The notes beneath the pieces were generated by a model, which worked only from the letters and a program-made list of their open reading frames with translations, ran no database searches and had not been told where the DNA came from. A stretch of 23,124 nucleotides of DNA. It comes from a virus. The translations under genes were made by a program, and so were the position numbers. The stretch is taken from the IMG/VR virus record IMGVR_UViG_3300005095_000145, positions 1 through 23,124 of that record; one strand, 5' to 3'. Positions 14,813 to 22,656 of the stretch are shown here, piece by piece. Every line of letters starts with the position of its first letter. Position 1 is the stretch's first letter.

Positions 14813-15410
14813 TGGTCAATTATAACCCCCCCGCACTATAAGAAAAACTTATAATTGTAGAGACTCGAAGAATTGGGAGGTGGAGAAGAAGCATTGTTAG
14901 GAGTGCTAAAAAGTTGTTTAAAACTAAGAAGGGGGTTTTTTGGAGGTTGTATAGTCTAAGAGGCTCTTAGGGTATACTATTTTGCTATTGAAAATGTATC
15001 AGGACCCCTATATAGCTATGTGCTGGTGTGTCTCAGAAGAAAATATTTATTACTGTTTACCTATTTGAAATATAAAAGTCAAAAAAATCAATATTTTGAA
15101 AATAATCCCATATATTGGGATAAAGAATTTCAATAAAACCATAAAATCATATTATTAACTTTTTAAAAATCTTAAAATTTAATATATTTGTATACCCCTA
15201 TGTTATTAACCTTTTGTTAACCAAACTGATATACCTTTTTAAAAACGACTTGTATAAAGAAATTTTTTAGCACCCTCGAACAAAAAAATGGGGTTATACA
15301 AACTTCAACTAACTTCGAATTAGATCAACAAATTTCAAAAATTCTTCTCCTTCCCCCAATTCAACAAATTTCAAACAAATCCCCACGATTCAAACCTCTG
15401 ACTACAACAA

Positions 15411-16045
15411 GCAAATAGCTCTAACCACAAGCAAATAGCTTTAATTCTAAGCAAATAACCAACTACAACAAGTGAATAGCTCTACAACAAGCAAATAGCC
15501 AACTACAACAAACAAATCTGTAATGTTATAGTTATTTTTATAATCCCTTCATAATCGCACAAAAACCCCTCTAAAATCAATTTTTATTTCTTACTAATAC
15601 CTACATAGCACTAAAGGATAAAAATTAATTTTAGAGGCAATTCTGTGCGATTATGAAGGGATTATAAATAAATATCCAAACCTCTGACTACAACAAGCAA
15701 ATAGCCTTAATTCTAAGCAAATAGCTCTAACCACAAGCAAATAGCTTTAATTCTAAGCAAATAGCCAACTACAACAAGCAAATAGCTCTAATTCTAAGCA
15801 GATAGTTAAGTTTCCATACAACTCTAAGCAGATAACTCTAATTACAAGCAAATAGTTACAACTCTGACTACAACAAATGAATAGTTACAACTCTGAGCAA
15901 ATAGCTTTAACTACAACTTCATTTATATTTTAATATTTCTCCAACATTGACTTTCATTTTATATTATCATAATATATTATCAATATTAACTTTAGAGAGA
16001 CATTAGATGGAGACTGAGTGAACCTCTGACTACAACAAGCAAATA
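15411..16045 (+). repeat. Iteron-like array, 20-nt period, core GCAAATAGC
   Basis: Core copies (GCAAATAGC and close variants) begin at 15411, 15431, 15451, 15472, 15491 and 15511 (block 1), then at 15697, 15717, 15737, 15757, 15778, 15798, 15828, 15848, about 15877 and 15897 (block 2), with a lone copy at 16039. Linkers alternate between types such as CTCTAACCACAA, TTTAATTCTAA and CAACTACAACAA. CTCTGACTACAACAA starts several groups. The 20-21 nt spacing is two helical turns, typical of iterons bound by a replication initiator. Block 1 and block 2 flank the large hairpin at 15537-15668. Confidence 0.88.
15537..15668. repeat. Large hairpin (25 + 19 bp arms) between the two iteron blocks
   Basis: 15537-15561 pairs perfectly with 15644-15668 (25 bp). 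After a 6-nt internal loop, 15568-15586 pairs with 15619-15637 (18 of 19 bp). The terminal loop is 32 nt. A third, degenerate copy of the arm is at 13461-13500. Placed between iteron arrays, it is a candidate origin structure or cruciform. Confidence 0.9.
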
Positions 16046-16102
16046 GCCATACAAATTCATAATGTTATAGTTATTCTTATATCCTCTTCATTATATCCTC
16101 TT

Positions 16103-16210
16103 CATCATATAGCTCCTGTTAAATTTTTATTATTGACATATTAATTATTTTTATTTTTTGTGATATAATTTTAATGTCAATAATAAAAATTTAACAGGAG
16201 CTATATGATG
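16103..16210. promoter_or_regulatory. Perfect 37-bp inverted repeat enclosing the KilA-N gene promoter
   Basis: 16103-16139 is the exact reverse complement of 16174-16210, with a 34-nt centre. The centre contains an extended -10, TGATATAAT (16161-16169), pointing to the gene. The right arm contains the start of the transcript, the ribosome binding site (CAGGAG, 16195-16200) and both candidate start codons. The inner ends of both arms are TTGACAT/ATGTCAA. TTGACA at 16133-16138 is 25 nt from the -10, too far to be its -35, and is better read as an operator half-site. A transcript entering from the left would fold the RBS into a 37-bp stem, whereas one started in the centre would not. Confidence 0.9.
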
Positions 16211-16825
16211 AAAACAAATCAAACAATGACGATCGATTTTAGTTTAGGGCAGTTACAAGTAAAGCATAAAACTGCAATGATTGAATTAGACGGATTTATT
16301 GAATTAGTAAATAAATATAGATTAAAAAGTGGATTAAAACAAATTCATTTCAGAGATTTAATGAAAAGAGATAGTATTCAGGAATTTATAACATTATTAG
16401 GAGATAAATGTTATATACCTCGTAAAGGTAGGGCAAAAGGATATCTTTCTCTTGAACTTGCAATTAGAATAGCAATAGATATGAGCCCGCATTTTGCAAA
16501 AGAGGTAATTCAGATATTCATCGAACATAAGATACTTCACTTGAGAGATATCTCTGGAGATAATTACATAGAATTAAATGCTATGTTGGCTCTAAAAGCA
16601 GAAGAAGTATTAGGAAAACCAGCACATAAGGGTCACTATATAAACATAGCTAAGAAGATAAAAGAAAGAGTATCTAAAGAATTAGGAGAAGTAGATAATT
16701 GGAATGTAGCTACTTCTGCACAATTAGCAGAGAGAACAAGGATAGAAGAAGCTTTAACAACTATGCTAAAAGCAGGAGTAGTCCATGACTGGGATCACTT
16801 AAAAGAATTAGTAGATAAGGTATAA
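16205..16825 (+). CDS. KilA-N domain protein (phage regulator/antirepressor type)
   Basis: A 206-aa protein. Residues about 22-112 match the KilA-N DNA-binding domain: IELDGFIELVNKYR, FRDLMKRDSIQEFI, then YIPRKGRAKGYLSLELAIRIAIDMSPHF, the typical KGR.KG..LA..lA...SP.F core. The C-terminal part (140-206) is helical and charged and not recognised. KilA-N proteins of phages act as DNA-binding regulators or antirepressors. The start is ATGATG; the second ATG (16208) is better spaced (7 nt) from CAGGAG, so either may be used. It precedes the primase/helicase gene by 33 nt and is probably co-transcribed with it. The long inverted repeat at its promoter could be its own operator. Confidence 0.82.
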   Translation: MMKTNQTMTIDFSLGQLQVKHKTAMIELDGFIELVNKYRLKSGLKQIHFRDLMKRDSIQEFITLLGDKCYIPRKGRAKGYLSLELAIRIAIDMSPHFAKEVIQIFIEHKILHLRDISGDNYIELNAMLALKAEEVLGKPAHKGHYINIAKKIKERVSKELGEVDNWNVATSAQLAERTRIEEALTTMLKAGVVHDWDHLKELVDKV

Positions 16826-16858
16826 TAATCTCTCAAATTTTAACTTAAGGAGACAAAG

Positions 16859-19768
16859 ATGAAAGTATCTAAAATAATTTCACTACCCTTCTCTATTCAT
16901 AGAGATCCTAAGACTTCTAAAAAAATTTATAGGACACCTAACCAATCACATTTCTCACCTCCTCCATATAAATGGCTAAAAGCTCCCTCTTTAACACATA
17001 TAGTTAATCCACCAGCTTCACCATATTTATCATATGCTTTTATACCTTCTCAATTCCACTTAGTTATAGATTTCGATGATCTTTCAATCTACGACTCTCT
17101 ACCTAAACATATCTATAGCTATTTCTTAGAGACATTTCATTCAATAGATCCTCAAATTCTTTCTAAATCTCTATATCATCCGTCTCATATCTATTTTAAA
17201 CAGACTTCATATTTTAAAAAACATTTCACTCAGCCTAATAGAGAACACATAGCCTCAGTTAAAATAGATATTCTCAAGGGAAATTCCTTGATTTTCTTGC
17301 CATATCCAAATAATCATACTAAGACTTTGCATCCTTCATACCTTTCTAATTATCCTCTTTTAAATTACAACAAAATCCCTACTCAATTTATTACATCTCT
17401 AATGCTTCCTATTCCTAATGAGGTAGTAGATTATTTGTTAGAACTAAAAGGTATTACTCCTACTTCTTCTTTTTCCTCTACTTCTTCTACATTCCCTACC
17501 TCTTCTCTTATTCCTCCTAATCCTTTTATATCTGCAGATGTAGAAGGATATTACTCTTATCTCCTCTCAAATATCGACTATTCTAATCCAGATTTTAGTT
17601 CTATTAAACAAATTCTTAAAGATATAACACCTAATAGATTTAAAAGTTTTCTAAGGAAGCATATCTACTCTCCAAATGCTATTCCAGAAGGAGAAGGAAT
17701 AGCTTATCTGCAGGCACTTATCTCTAAATTAGGACAAGATAAGACTTTAGATCCTTTACTTATAGCTAAGTTTATAGTTATAATAACACTAAAGCTCTGG
17801 CAGAATCCATTGCCAATAGATAGATTAAAGACTTGGTTGCACTATCTACCTAAACAACATTATTCTGATGGTAGTGCTGTTATAAAATATATGGATACAT
17901 TAACTAATAAAGAGGAGTATATGGAAGACTATAGAGAAAAGATTAATAATTATATCACTCAGTTACAAAATGTAATAACAGCTAAAGAATCTCAAGACAA
18001 ATCTCAAGATCATCCTCAGGATCATTCTCATTCTCAAAATCCAAACCATTTCCAAGACCAAGCTCAGTCTCCAGACCAATCATTAGATGGTTTAAAACTT
18101 CAATACACAGAAGAGGAACTCTCTGATCTTATAGTGAGACCTTACTCCTCTCCTATGAAAGATATAGTTATTCTATTTAAAACTAACTCTAATAAATTCT
18201 ATACAGTTCATCTCTTTATCCACGATAATAACTATTATTTAACAATCCCTGCCTTAAGAAGGGTATTAGTTAAAGCTAATAGCATTACTTCAGTATTCAA
18301 TTATTTTAAATTATCAGAATTAGAGATCTTTAAAAGATCTACTCTTAACCCTGATATTTTTATAAGAGTGCCTAAGAAAATAAAAATAGAAATATTTAAA
18401 AAACTCTTTACTTCTAATATTCCAGCAGTTATTAATCTTTTTAAAGATATCTCTTCTCCTAATGGTTTTCAGATCTCTGAGGAAGGGATTAATATCTATA
18501 ACATTCAACCACCTCAAGGAAAATTTAGAGATTATCTTCTTGCTAAATATGGAGTAGACTCAGACAACACTCACTTAGAAATAGTTAAAGCAGTTAAATC
18601 TAAATTTAAATTATTCCGCTCAGATGTAGAAGCTCTTGAGTATGATAAAGAGATTTTGCAGCGTCTAAAAGAAAAATTACCTAATTTTTATCTTCTCTTA
18701 ACATCTCTAACTGTAGATAATGCTCAATTTTATGGTAGAACATCTCCTGATTACACAAGACTTTTGACTAATATCTTATATTTTTTCTATTATAAAGCAT
18801 TAACTTATGCTTACTCTCCTATTGTATTTCAACTCTCAGGAAATTATGGGACTGGTAAAGATACTATAATAGACTATTATCTTAAAACAATATTCTCAGA
18901 TATTGGGATAATTTCTAATCAAGATTCTAAATCATCTTTTAACTCTCATTACATTACTAAAGCAATAGTTAAAATAGAAGAAGCTTCAAGAGTTAAAAAT
19001 ATGATTAATTTTGTTAAAAAATTATCTGGATCTCAATTTCTTATTTATAATGAAAAAGGAAAACCTCAATTGAGTGTCAGGAATATTCTAACTCTCTTTA
19101 TTACTACAAATGAACCATATGTTGCTATTGAACATAAAGATGATAGAAGACTTGTGTTATTATCTTCTTTTACTGGTTCTAATATTATCAACAATCCTGA
19201 CTATTCTATAGAAGGAGTAATGGAAGAATGTGGGATGTATAGTGATTCTATACCTCCTATAATAGAATTTCTAAACTCTATAGAACTTCCAAGAAGAGTA
19301 GAGCTTATTTATTCTAATGCTGTAAATTGGGGAAGGAGTTTTAGAGATACTGCCTTTAGAGATGAGCAGACTTTATCAACAGGAGCAGATGAGGCAGTTC
19401 TCTTAAAAAATCATATAATGGAACTTCATAAGTATCTTCTAAATGGAGTAAATGTAAATGAGTTAGATACATTTAAAGAAGTATTAGATAATATAGCTCA
19501 ATATTATTATTTAGATCCACATAAAGGAGTAGTAATACTTCCTATTTATAAACCACATTTAAAACATACCCTACGCTTAGAGGAGATTATTAATAATCCT
19601 TCTATAATAGCAATAAGAGAAGCTGGACTTAGAAATTATGTTAAAGATAAAAAATTAAATGTTTTTAATAAAAAATTTCAAGCTTTAGAATTTACTATTA
19701 ATGAGTATGATTTTTATAAAAATAGAGTACTTGAGGCATTTAAAGAAAGGTTATTAAAATTAGAATAA
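16859..19768 (+). CDS. Primase-polymerase / SF3-type helicase (D5-like replication protein)
   Basis: A 969-aa replication protein. The C-terminal ATPase has Walker A GNYGTGKDT (G661-T669), a Walker B-like IVKIEEAS (E707/E708), FITTNEPY (747-754, sensor/motif C) and DDRRL (761-765, probable arginine finger). This set is typical of phage D5/DUF5906-type SF3 helicases, which unwind origins as hexamers. The N-terminal 200 residues look like an AEP primase-polymerase: LVIDFDD with D71/D73, and VKIDIL with D137. The histidine motif between them is weak (PSHIYFKQT), so primase activity is less certain. Two low-complexity linkers (about 200-222, Ser/Thr/Pro; about 378-410, SQDxxQD-type) separate the modules. 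An AAGGAGA ribosome binding site precedes the ATG. Confidence 0.85.
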   Translation: MKVSKIISLPFSIHRDPKTSKKIYRTPNQSHFSPPPYKWLKAPSLTHIVNPPASPYLSYAFIPSQFHLVIDFDDLSIYDSLPKHIYSYFLETFHSIDPQILSKSLYHPSHIYFKQTSYFKKHFTQPNREHIASVKIDILKGNSLIFLPYPNNHTKTLHPSYLSNYPLLNYNKIPTQFITSLMLPIPNEVVDYLLELKGITPTSSFSSTSSTFPTSSLIPPNPFISADVEGYYSYLLSNIDYSNPDFSSIKQILKDITPNRFKSFLRKHIYSPNAIPEGEGIAYLQALISKLGQDKTLDPLLIAKFIVIITLKLWQNPLPIDRLKTWLHYLPKQHYSDGSAVIKYMDTLTNKEEYMEDYREKINNYITQLQNVITAKESQDKSQDHPQDHSHSQNPNHFQDQAQSPDQSLDGLKLQYTEEELSDLIVRPYSSPMKDIVILFKTNSNKFYTVHLFIHDNNYYLTIPALRRVLVKANSITSVFNYFKLSELEIFKRSTLNPDIFIRVPKKIKIEIFKKLFTSNIPAVINLFKDISSPNGFQISEEGINIYNIQPPQGKFRDYLLAKYGVDSDNTHLEIVKAVKSKFKLFRSDVEALEYDKEILQRLKEKLPNFYLLLTSLTVDNAQFYGRTSPDYTRLLTNILYFFYYKALTYAYSPIVFQLSGNYGTGKDTIIDYYLKTIFSDIGIISNQDSKSSFNSHYITKAIVKIEEASRVKNMINFVKKLSGSQFLIYNEKGKPQLSVRNILTLFITTNEPYVAIEHKDDRRLVLLSSFTGSNIINNPDYSIEGVMEECGMYSDSIPPIIEFLNSIELPRRVELIYSNAVNWGRSFRDTAFRDEQTLSTGADEAVLLKNHIMELHKYLLNGVNVNELDTFKEVLDNIAQYYYLDPHKGVVILPIYKPHLKHTLRLEEIINNPSIIAIREAGLRNYVKDKKLNVFNKKFQALEFTINEYDFYKNRVLEAFKERLLKLE

Positions 19769-19777
19769 GGATCTAAT

Positions 19778-20221
19778 ATGGAAAATAAAGAGATAGATTT
19801 AACTACAGAGGATATAGCTTCTTCTCCTCCTACTTCAAATATTGTTGCAGAAGTAGAAAAAATCTCTGAAGCTGAGAAATCTCTTAGACAGAGATTAAAA
19901 AAAGATAATGTTATTATAAGCAGAGAGCCTGAGTTTAATATAATCCTACCTAAAATAGCTCTATTTCAGATTCTTTTAAAATCTATAGATGCTCTTTATA
20001 TGCAATTTGAAGAATATAAAGAGTTTATGAGTCTTAAAGATCTTAAAGAAATAGTTACTCTTCTTCAACAACTTATAGATATAACTAATAAATTTGAAAT
20101 TACTTCAACAGAAGAGATGGAATCTATTTTTCAACAGCTTTCTGCCAAATTATCTGATACTCTTATAATTCCTGAAAGTCCGGATATTCCAGAAGTTGAT
20201 GTAGAACTTCTGCTTAAATAA
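19778..20221 (+). CDS. 147-aa coiled-coil protein in the terminase small subunit position
   Basis: Not recognised by motif. It is acidic, with disordered ends (N-terminal SSPPTSN; C-terminal IIPESPDIPEVDVEL) and a helical centre (SEAEKSLRQRLKKDNV; KIALFQILLKSIDALYMQFEEY; LKEIVTLLQQLIDITNKF) consistent with coiled-coil oligomerisation. It starts 9 nt after the helicase stop with an AAGG ribosome binding site and ends 8 nt before terL. The location directly upstream of TerL and the oligomerising helices suggest a small terminase, but no helix-turn-helix is visible. A replication accessory protein is an alternative. Confidence 0.6.
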   Translation: MENKEIDLTTEDIASSPPTSNIVAEVEKISEAEKSLRQRLKKDNVIISREPEFNIILPKIALFQILLKSIDALYMQFEEYKEFMSLKDLKEIVTLLQQLIDITNKFEITSTEEMESIFQQLSAKLSDTLIIPESPDIPEVDVELLLK

Positions 20222-20229
20222 GGATAAAT

Positions 20230-21759
20230 TTGAGTAAAGTAGATTTAAAAGAGCTAATATTAGATCCTTTATGGAGATATAATAATCTCTATTACATTAA
20301 AGATAAATGGGGTAAACTTAGAATTTTAAGAATGAATTATGCTCAGTGGTATGTTGAGAAAATTTCTTCTCATTCTCGCAAGATTATTTTAAAATCCAGG
20401 CAGCAAGGGATTTCTACCTATTATCTTATGCGAAATTTAGACTATTGCCTCACTACTCCAGGAATTGAGGTAGGAATTCAATCTTATGGATTAGATGAAA
20501 CTGCTAAGCTTCAAAATAGAGTTAAGATAATGTTGGATCATCTTGATCCTCTTTTTTATAAAATTTTTGGTGTAGAGATAATCAAATCTAATGCTAAGGA
20601 AATAGTATTTTCTAATAATAGTTCTCTTAAGATAGGTAATTTTAGAGGAGATACTCTACAAGCTTTGCATATCTCTGAATATGCAAAAATTTCTAAGCGT
20701 TATCCAGAGAAGGCTAAAGAGATTAAAACAGGTGCTTTGCAAGCAATAGCTAAAGGAAATCCTATATCTATAGAATCTACAGCAGAAGGACAAGAGGGAG
20801 AGTTTTATGATCTTTGGAGTGTATCTGTTAGGAAACTTATAAATGATTCTATATCTTCTTTAGACTTTTTTCCTATTTTCTTATCTTGGTTAATAGATCC
20901 AGATTGTACTCTTGATGACCCTAAAGCTAAGATAACTCCAGAAGCATTAGAATATGAGAGAATGCTTAAAGAAAAACTTCCTAATGTAACTTTAACTGAA
21001 CAGCAACTTAAATGGCTTTCTGCTAAATTAGATGAGCTTGGAGAAGATTTTAATAGAGAATATCCAGCAACTCCAGAACTTGCATTTAAAGAAGCAGTAG
21101 AAGGAACATATTTTAAACATCAATATAAAGTTATGTTAAGAGATAGAAGAATAGGTAATTATCCACCTAATCCTAATTACCCTGTAGATGTAGCTTATGA
21201 TTTAGGAATCAACGATGAATTTGTGATGATTTTCTCTCAACTTATAGATAATGAGCCACGTATTATTTATGAGTATCATAATTCTGGTTATTCTTTAGAA
21301 TGGTATATAGAGAATGTATTATTCTCCTTAAAAGATAGGTTTGGATGGAAGTTTCGTTATCACTATCTCCCACACGATGTTAAAGTTAGAGAGCTCTCTA
21401 CTGGACTTACAAGACTCCAGACTTTCCAGAGATATGGAATATATAAAACTATAATAGTTCCTAAATTACCTTTTATAGATACTATTCAAGCAGCAAGATC
21501 TCTTTTAGTAAATTCGAGAATACACGAGCCTAATTGCCCTAATCTTATTAAGGCGATCCAAAATTATAGAAAGCGTTATGATGAAAAATTAGGAACTTTT
21601 GTAGATACAGGAACTCCAGATGTCCACGATATTCATTCTCATTATGCTGCAGCACTTAGATATTTAGCCCTTGGGTATGGTTATCATTCTATTTCAAGAA
21701 AACCTCAGATAAAATCTGCGATTATTGAAGAAAAAGATCTACCATTTGCTACTCTTTAA
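20230..21759 (+). CDS. terL: Terminase large subunit (packaging ATPase/nuclease)
   Basis: A 509-aa packaging motor. The N-terminal ATPase has IILKSRQQGIST (residues 52-63, Walker A-like with R57), LHISEYAK (146-153, Walker B with catalytic E150) and ESTAEG (182-187, coupling motif). The C-terminal RNase H-like nuclease has VAYDLGIND with D324, LPHD with D383, and VHDIHSHYAAALRY with D467. The start is TTG at 20230, 5 nt after AAGGA (20220-20224); the next in-frame Met is about residue 35 and would shorten the N-terminus before the Walker A, so TTG is preferred. It is transcribed with the replication genes rather than with the portal, an unusual arrangement. Confidence 0.92.
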   Translation: MSKVDLKELILDPLWRYNNLYYIKDKWGKLRILRMNYAQWYVEKISSHSRKIILKSRQQGISTYYLMRNLDYCLTTPGIEVGIQSYGLDETAKLQNRVKIMLDHLDPLFYKIFGVEIIKSNAKEIVFSNNSSLKIGNFRGDTLQALHISEYAKISKRYPEKAKEIKTGALQAIAKGNPISIESTAEGQEGEFYDLWSVSVRKLINDSISSLDFFPIFLSWLIDPDCTLDDPKAKITPEALEYERMLKEKLPNVTLTEQQLKWLSAKLDELGEDFNREYPATPELAFKEAVEGTYFKHQYKVMLRDRRIGNYPPNPNYPVDVAYDLGINDEFVMIFSQLIDNEPRIIYEYHNSGYSLEWYIENVLFSLKDRFGWKFRYHYLPHDVKVRELSTGLTRLQTFQRYGIYKTIIVPKLPFIDTIQAARSLLVNSRIHEPNCPNLIKAIQNYRKRYDEKLGTFVDTGTPDVHDIHSHYAAALRYLALGYGYHSISRKPQIKSAIIEEKDLPFATL

Positions 21760-21763
21760 GTAA

Positions 21764-21935
21764 TTTTTAAGATTTTATCTGTTATAATTACAACAGATAT
21801 CGGGAATTTCCCGATGAGATCTTTAAAAATCCAATGTTAGCTCTGAGATGAGGGGAGATTTTAATGCACCTCCTATATTTCCATAACCTCCTCCTATCTC
21901 CCCTCTTCTCAGGGCTAACCTGAAAATCTTAGAAA
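21764..21935 (+). ncRNA. Structured RNA element/leader with anti-Shine-Dalgarno-like loop
   Basis: A closed multi-hairpin fold is visible. The outer stem pairs 21764-21776 with 21923-21935 (13 bp, one G-U). Inside are hairpins 21776-21783 with 21792-21799 (8 bp), 21799-21806 with 21808-21815 (8 bp) and 21836-21858 with 21897-21919 (23 positions: one G-U, one mismatch). The last has a 38-nt, largely unpaired loop with TGCACCTCCTAT (21865-21876) and ACCTCCTCCTAT. The first is the exact 12-nt complement of the gene C ribosome binding site and matches genes A and B over 11 and 10 nt. TATAAT at 21783-21788 could start a shorter RNA. It may act in cis on the next gene or in trans. Confidence 0.6.
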
Positions 21936-21954
21936 TTTCTTAAAAGGATCTATT

Positions 21955-22656
21955 ATGACAACTTTTACTCTCAACAGACCAATCAAAACTCCTATGGGAG
22001 AGTTGATGTATGTATTTATTAAAGGGGAGGGTAGGAATACTGCAATGGCTGGACAGCCTGAGAGAATGCAGTATGTAGCCTCTATTAGATTTAAGGAAGG
22101 ATCTCCAGAGCATAAAGAATTTGAAGCTCAACTCTGGGATCTTTGGAGAGAATATCAAGAAAAAACTGGTTTCAAAGGAAAGCCAGCTAAAACTGATAAA
22201 GGTGAGTATATGATAGGACTCAAGAAGGAATATATTTCTGAAGGATCAGGAGAGATAGATCCTGAGACAGGGCAGGTTAGAAAAATTCCTTCTGGTTATG
22301 TATTAGCTAATTTCAAAACTAATACTACTTGGGCTGATGGTAATCCTAAAGTAGTAAAGGTTTTTGATTTTAAAGGTAGAGATATTACTGAAGCCTATCA
22401 AAATGTTGATTGGGCTATTGGTAATGGAACAATAGGTAAAATTTATGGAGTAGCTTCTGCTAATAATGCAGGAGGAAAACATAAAATTAGTCTTTATCTT
22501 TCTGGAGTTCAAATAATTAAGAATCTGCAAAAATATTCTCCAGATGGAATAGCTGATGTAGATCAATATGATGATGGTGAAGAGATAGATTTCAATGAAT
22601 CTACATCAGATGCTGAGAATGTAGAAAAAGTTATTGATGCCAGAGACCTTCTATAG
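21955..22656 (+). CDS. Phage ssDNA-binding-type protein
   Basis: A 233-aa protein with the build of phage ssDNA-binding proteins of the T7 gp2.5/DUF2815 kind: an N-terminal beta-rich region (GELMYVFIKGEGR; QYVASIRFKEGS), a central GYVLANFKTNTTW...KVVKVFDFKGRDI part, a KIYGVASANNAGGKHKISLYLSGVQII strand set, and a strongly acidic tail (DVDQYDDGEEIDFNESTSDAEN) of the kind that binds replication partners. It should coat ssDNA during replication and recombination. The acidic tail is followed by a short VEKVIDARDLL end, so the acidic stretch is not strictly terminal. AAGGAT precedes the ATG. The last three codons and the stop are inside the first hairpin of a repeat array. Confidence 0.7.
   Translation: MTTFTLNRPIKTPMGELMYVFIKGEGRNTAMAGQPERMQYVASIRFKEGSPEHKEFEAQLWDLWREYQEKTGFKGKPAKTDKGEYMIGLKKEYISEGSGEIDPETGQVRKIPSGYVLANFKTNTTWADGNPKVVKVFDFKGRDITEAYQNVDWAIGNGTIGKIYGVASANNAGGKHKISLYLSGVQIIKNLQKYSPDGIADVDQYDDGEEIDFNESTSDAENVEKVIDARDLL

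Larger units (their letters stand above)
13877..14853. repeat. Three ATTATAAG-A5-CTTATAAT palindromes
   Basis: Copies at 13877-13899 (9-bp arms), 13997-14017 (8 bp) and 14837-14853 (6 bp) all have the same AAAAA centre. The first two sit inside a longer direct repeat of about 50 nt that also includes ATATAAAAA and TTTTAATT. A constant 5-nt centre suggests a dimeric DNA-binding protein site or a small RNA hairpin; I cannot tell which. Confidence 0.75.
13351..16102. other. 2.75-kb gene-free, repeat-rich region (candidate origin/regulatory region)
   Basis: I find no ORF here with a convincing ribosome binding site or recognisable protein. The region carries several repeat families, listed separately: a 32-nt direct repeat, a 41-bp tandem repeat, ATTATAAG palindromes, GTATACCCCC and GTTAACCTTTCG inverted repeats, a 20-nt iteron-like array in two blocks, and a large hairpin between those blocks. 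It lies just upstream of the KilA-N regulator and primase/helicase, the usual place for a phage replication origin. The local sequence changes from AT-rich to mixed around 14060-14310 and 14640-14900, which could reflect RNA genes. Confidence 0.6.

Noticed and set aside
15411-16045. Possible CRISPR array
   Set aside because: The repeat core is only about 10 nt, the linkers are themselves repeated and short (about 10 nt), and no cas genes are present; an iteron array fits better.
16133-16169. TTGACA (16133) as the -35 of TATAAT (16164)
   Set aside because: Spacing is 25 nt, far from 17; the extended TG-A-TATAAT explains the promoter, and TTGACA is better read as an inverted-repeat end.
18320-18517. 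- strand ORF inside the primase/helicase gene, and 21940-22158 and 22303-22566 within the ssDNA-binding gene
   Set aside because: Antisense shadows with atypical composition and no initiation signals.
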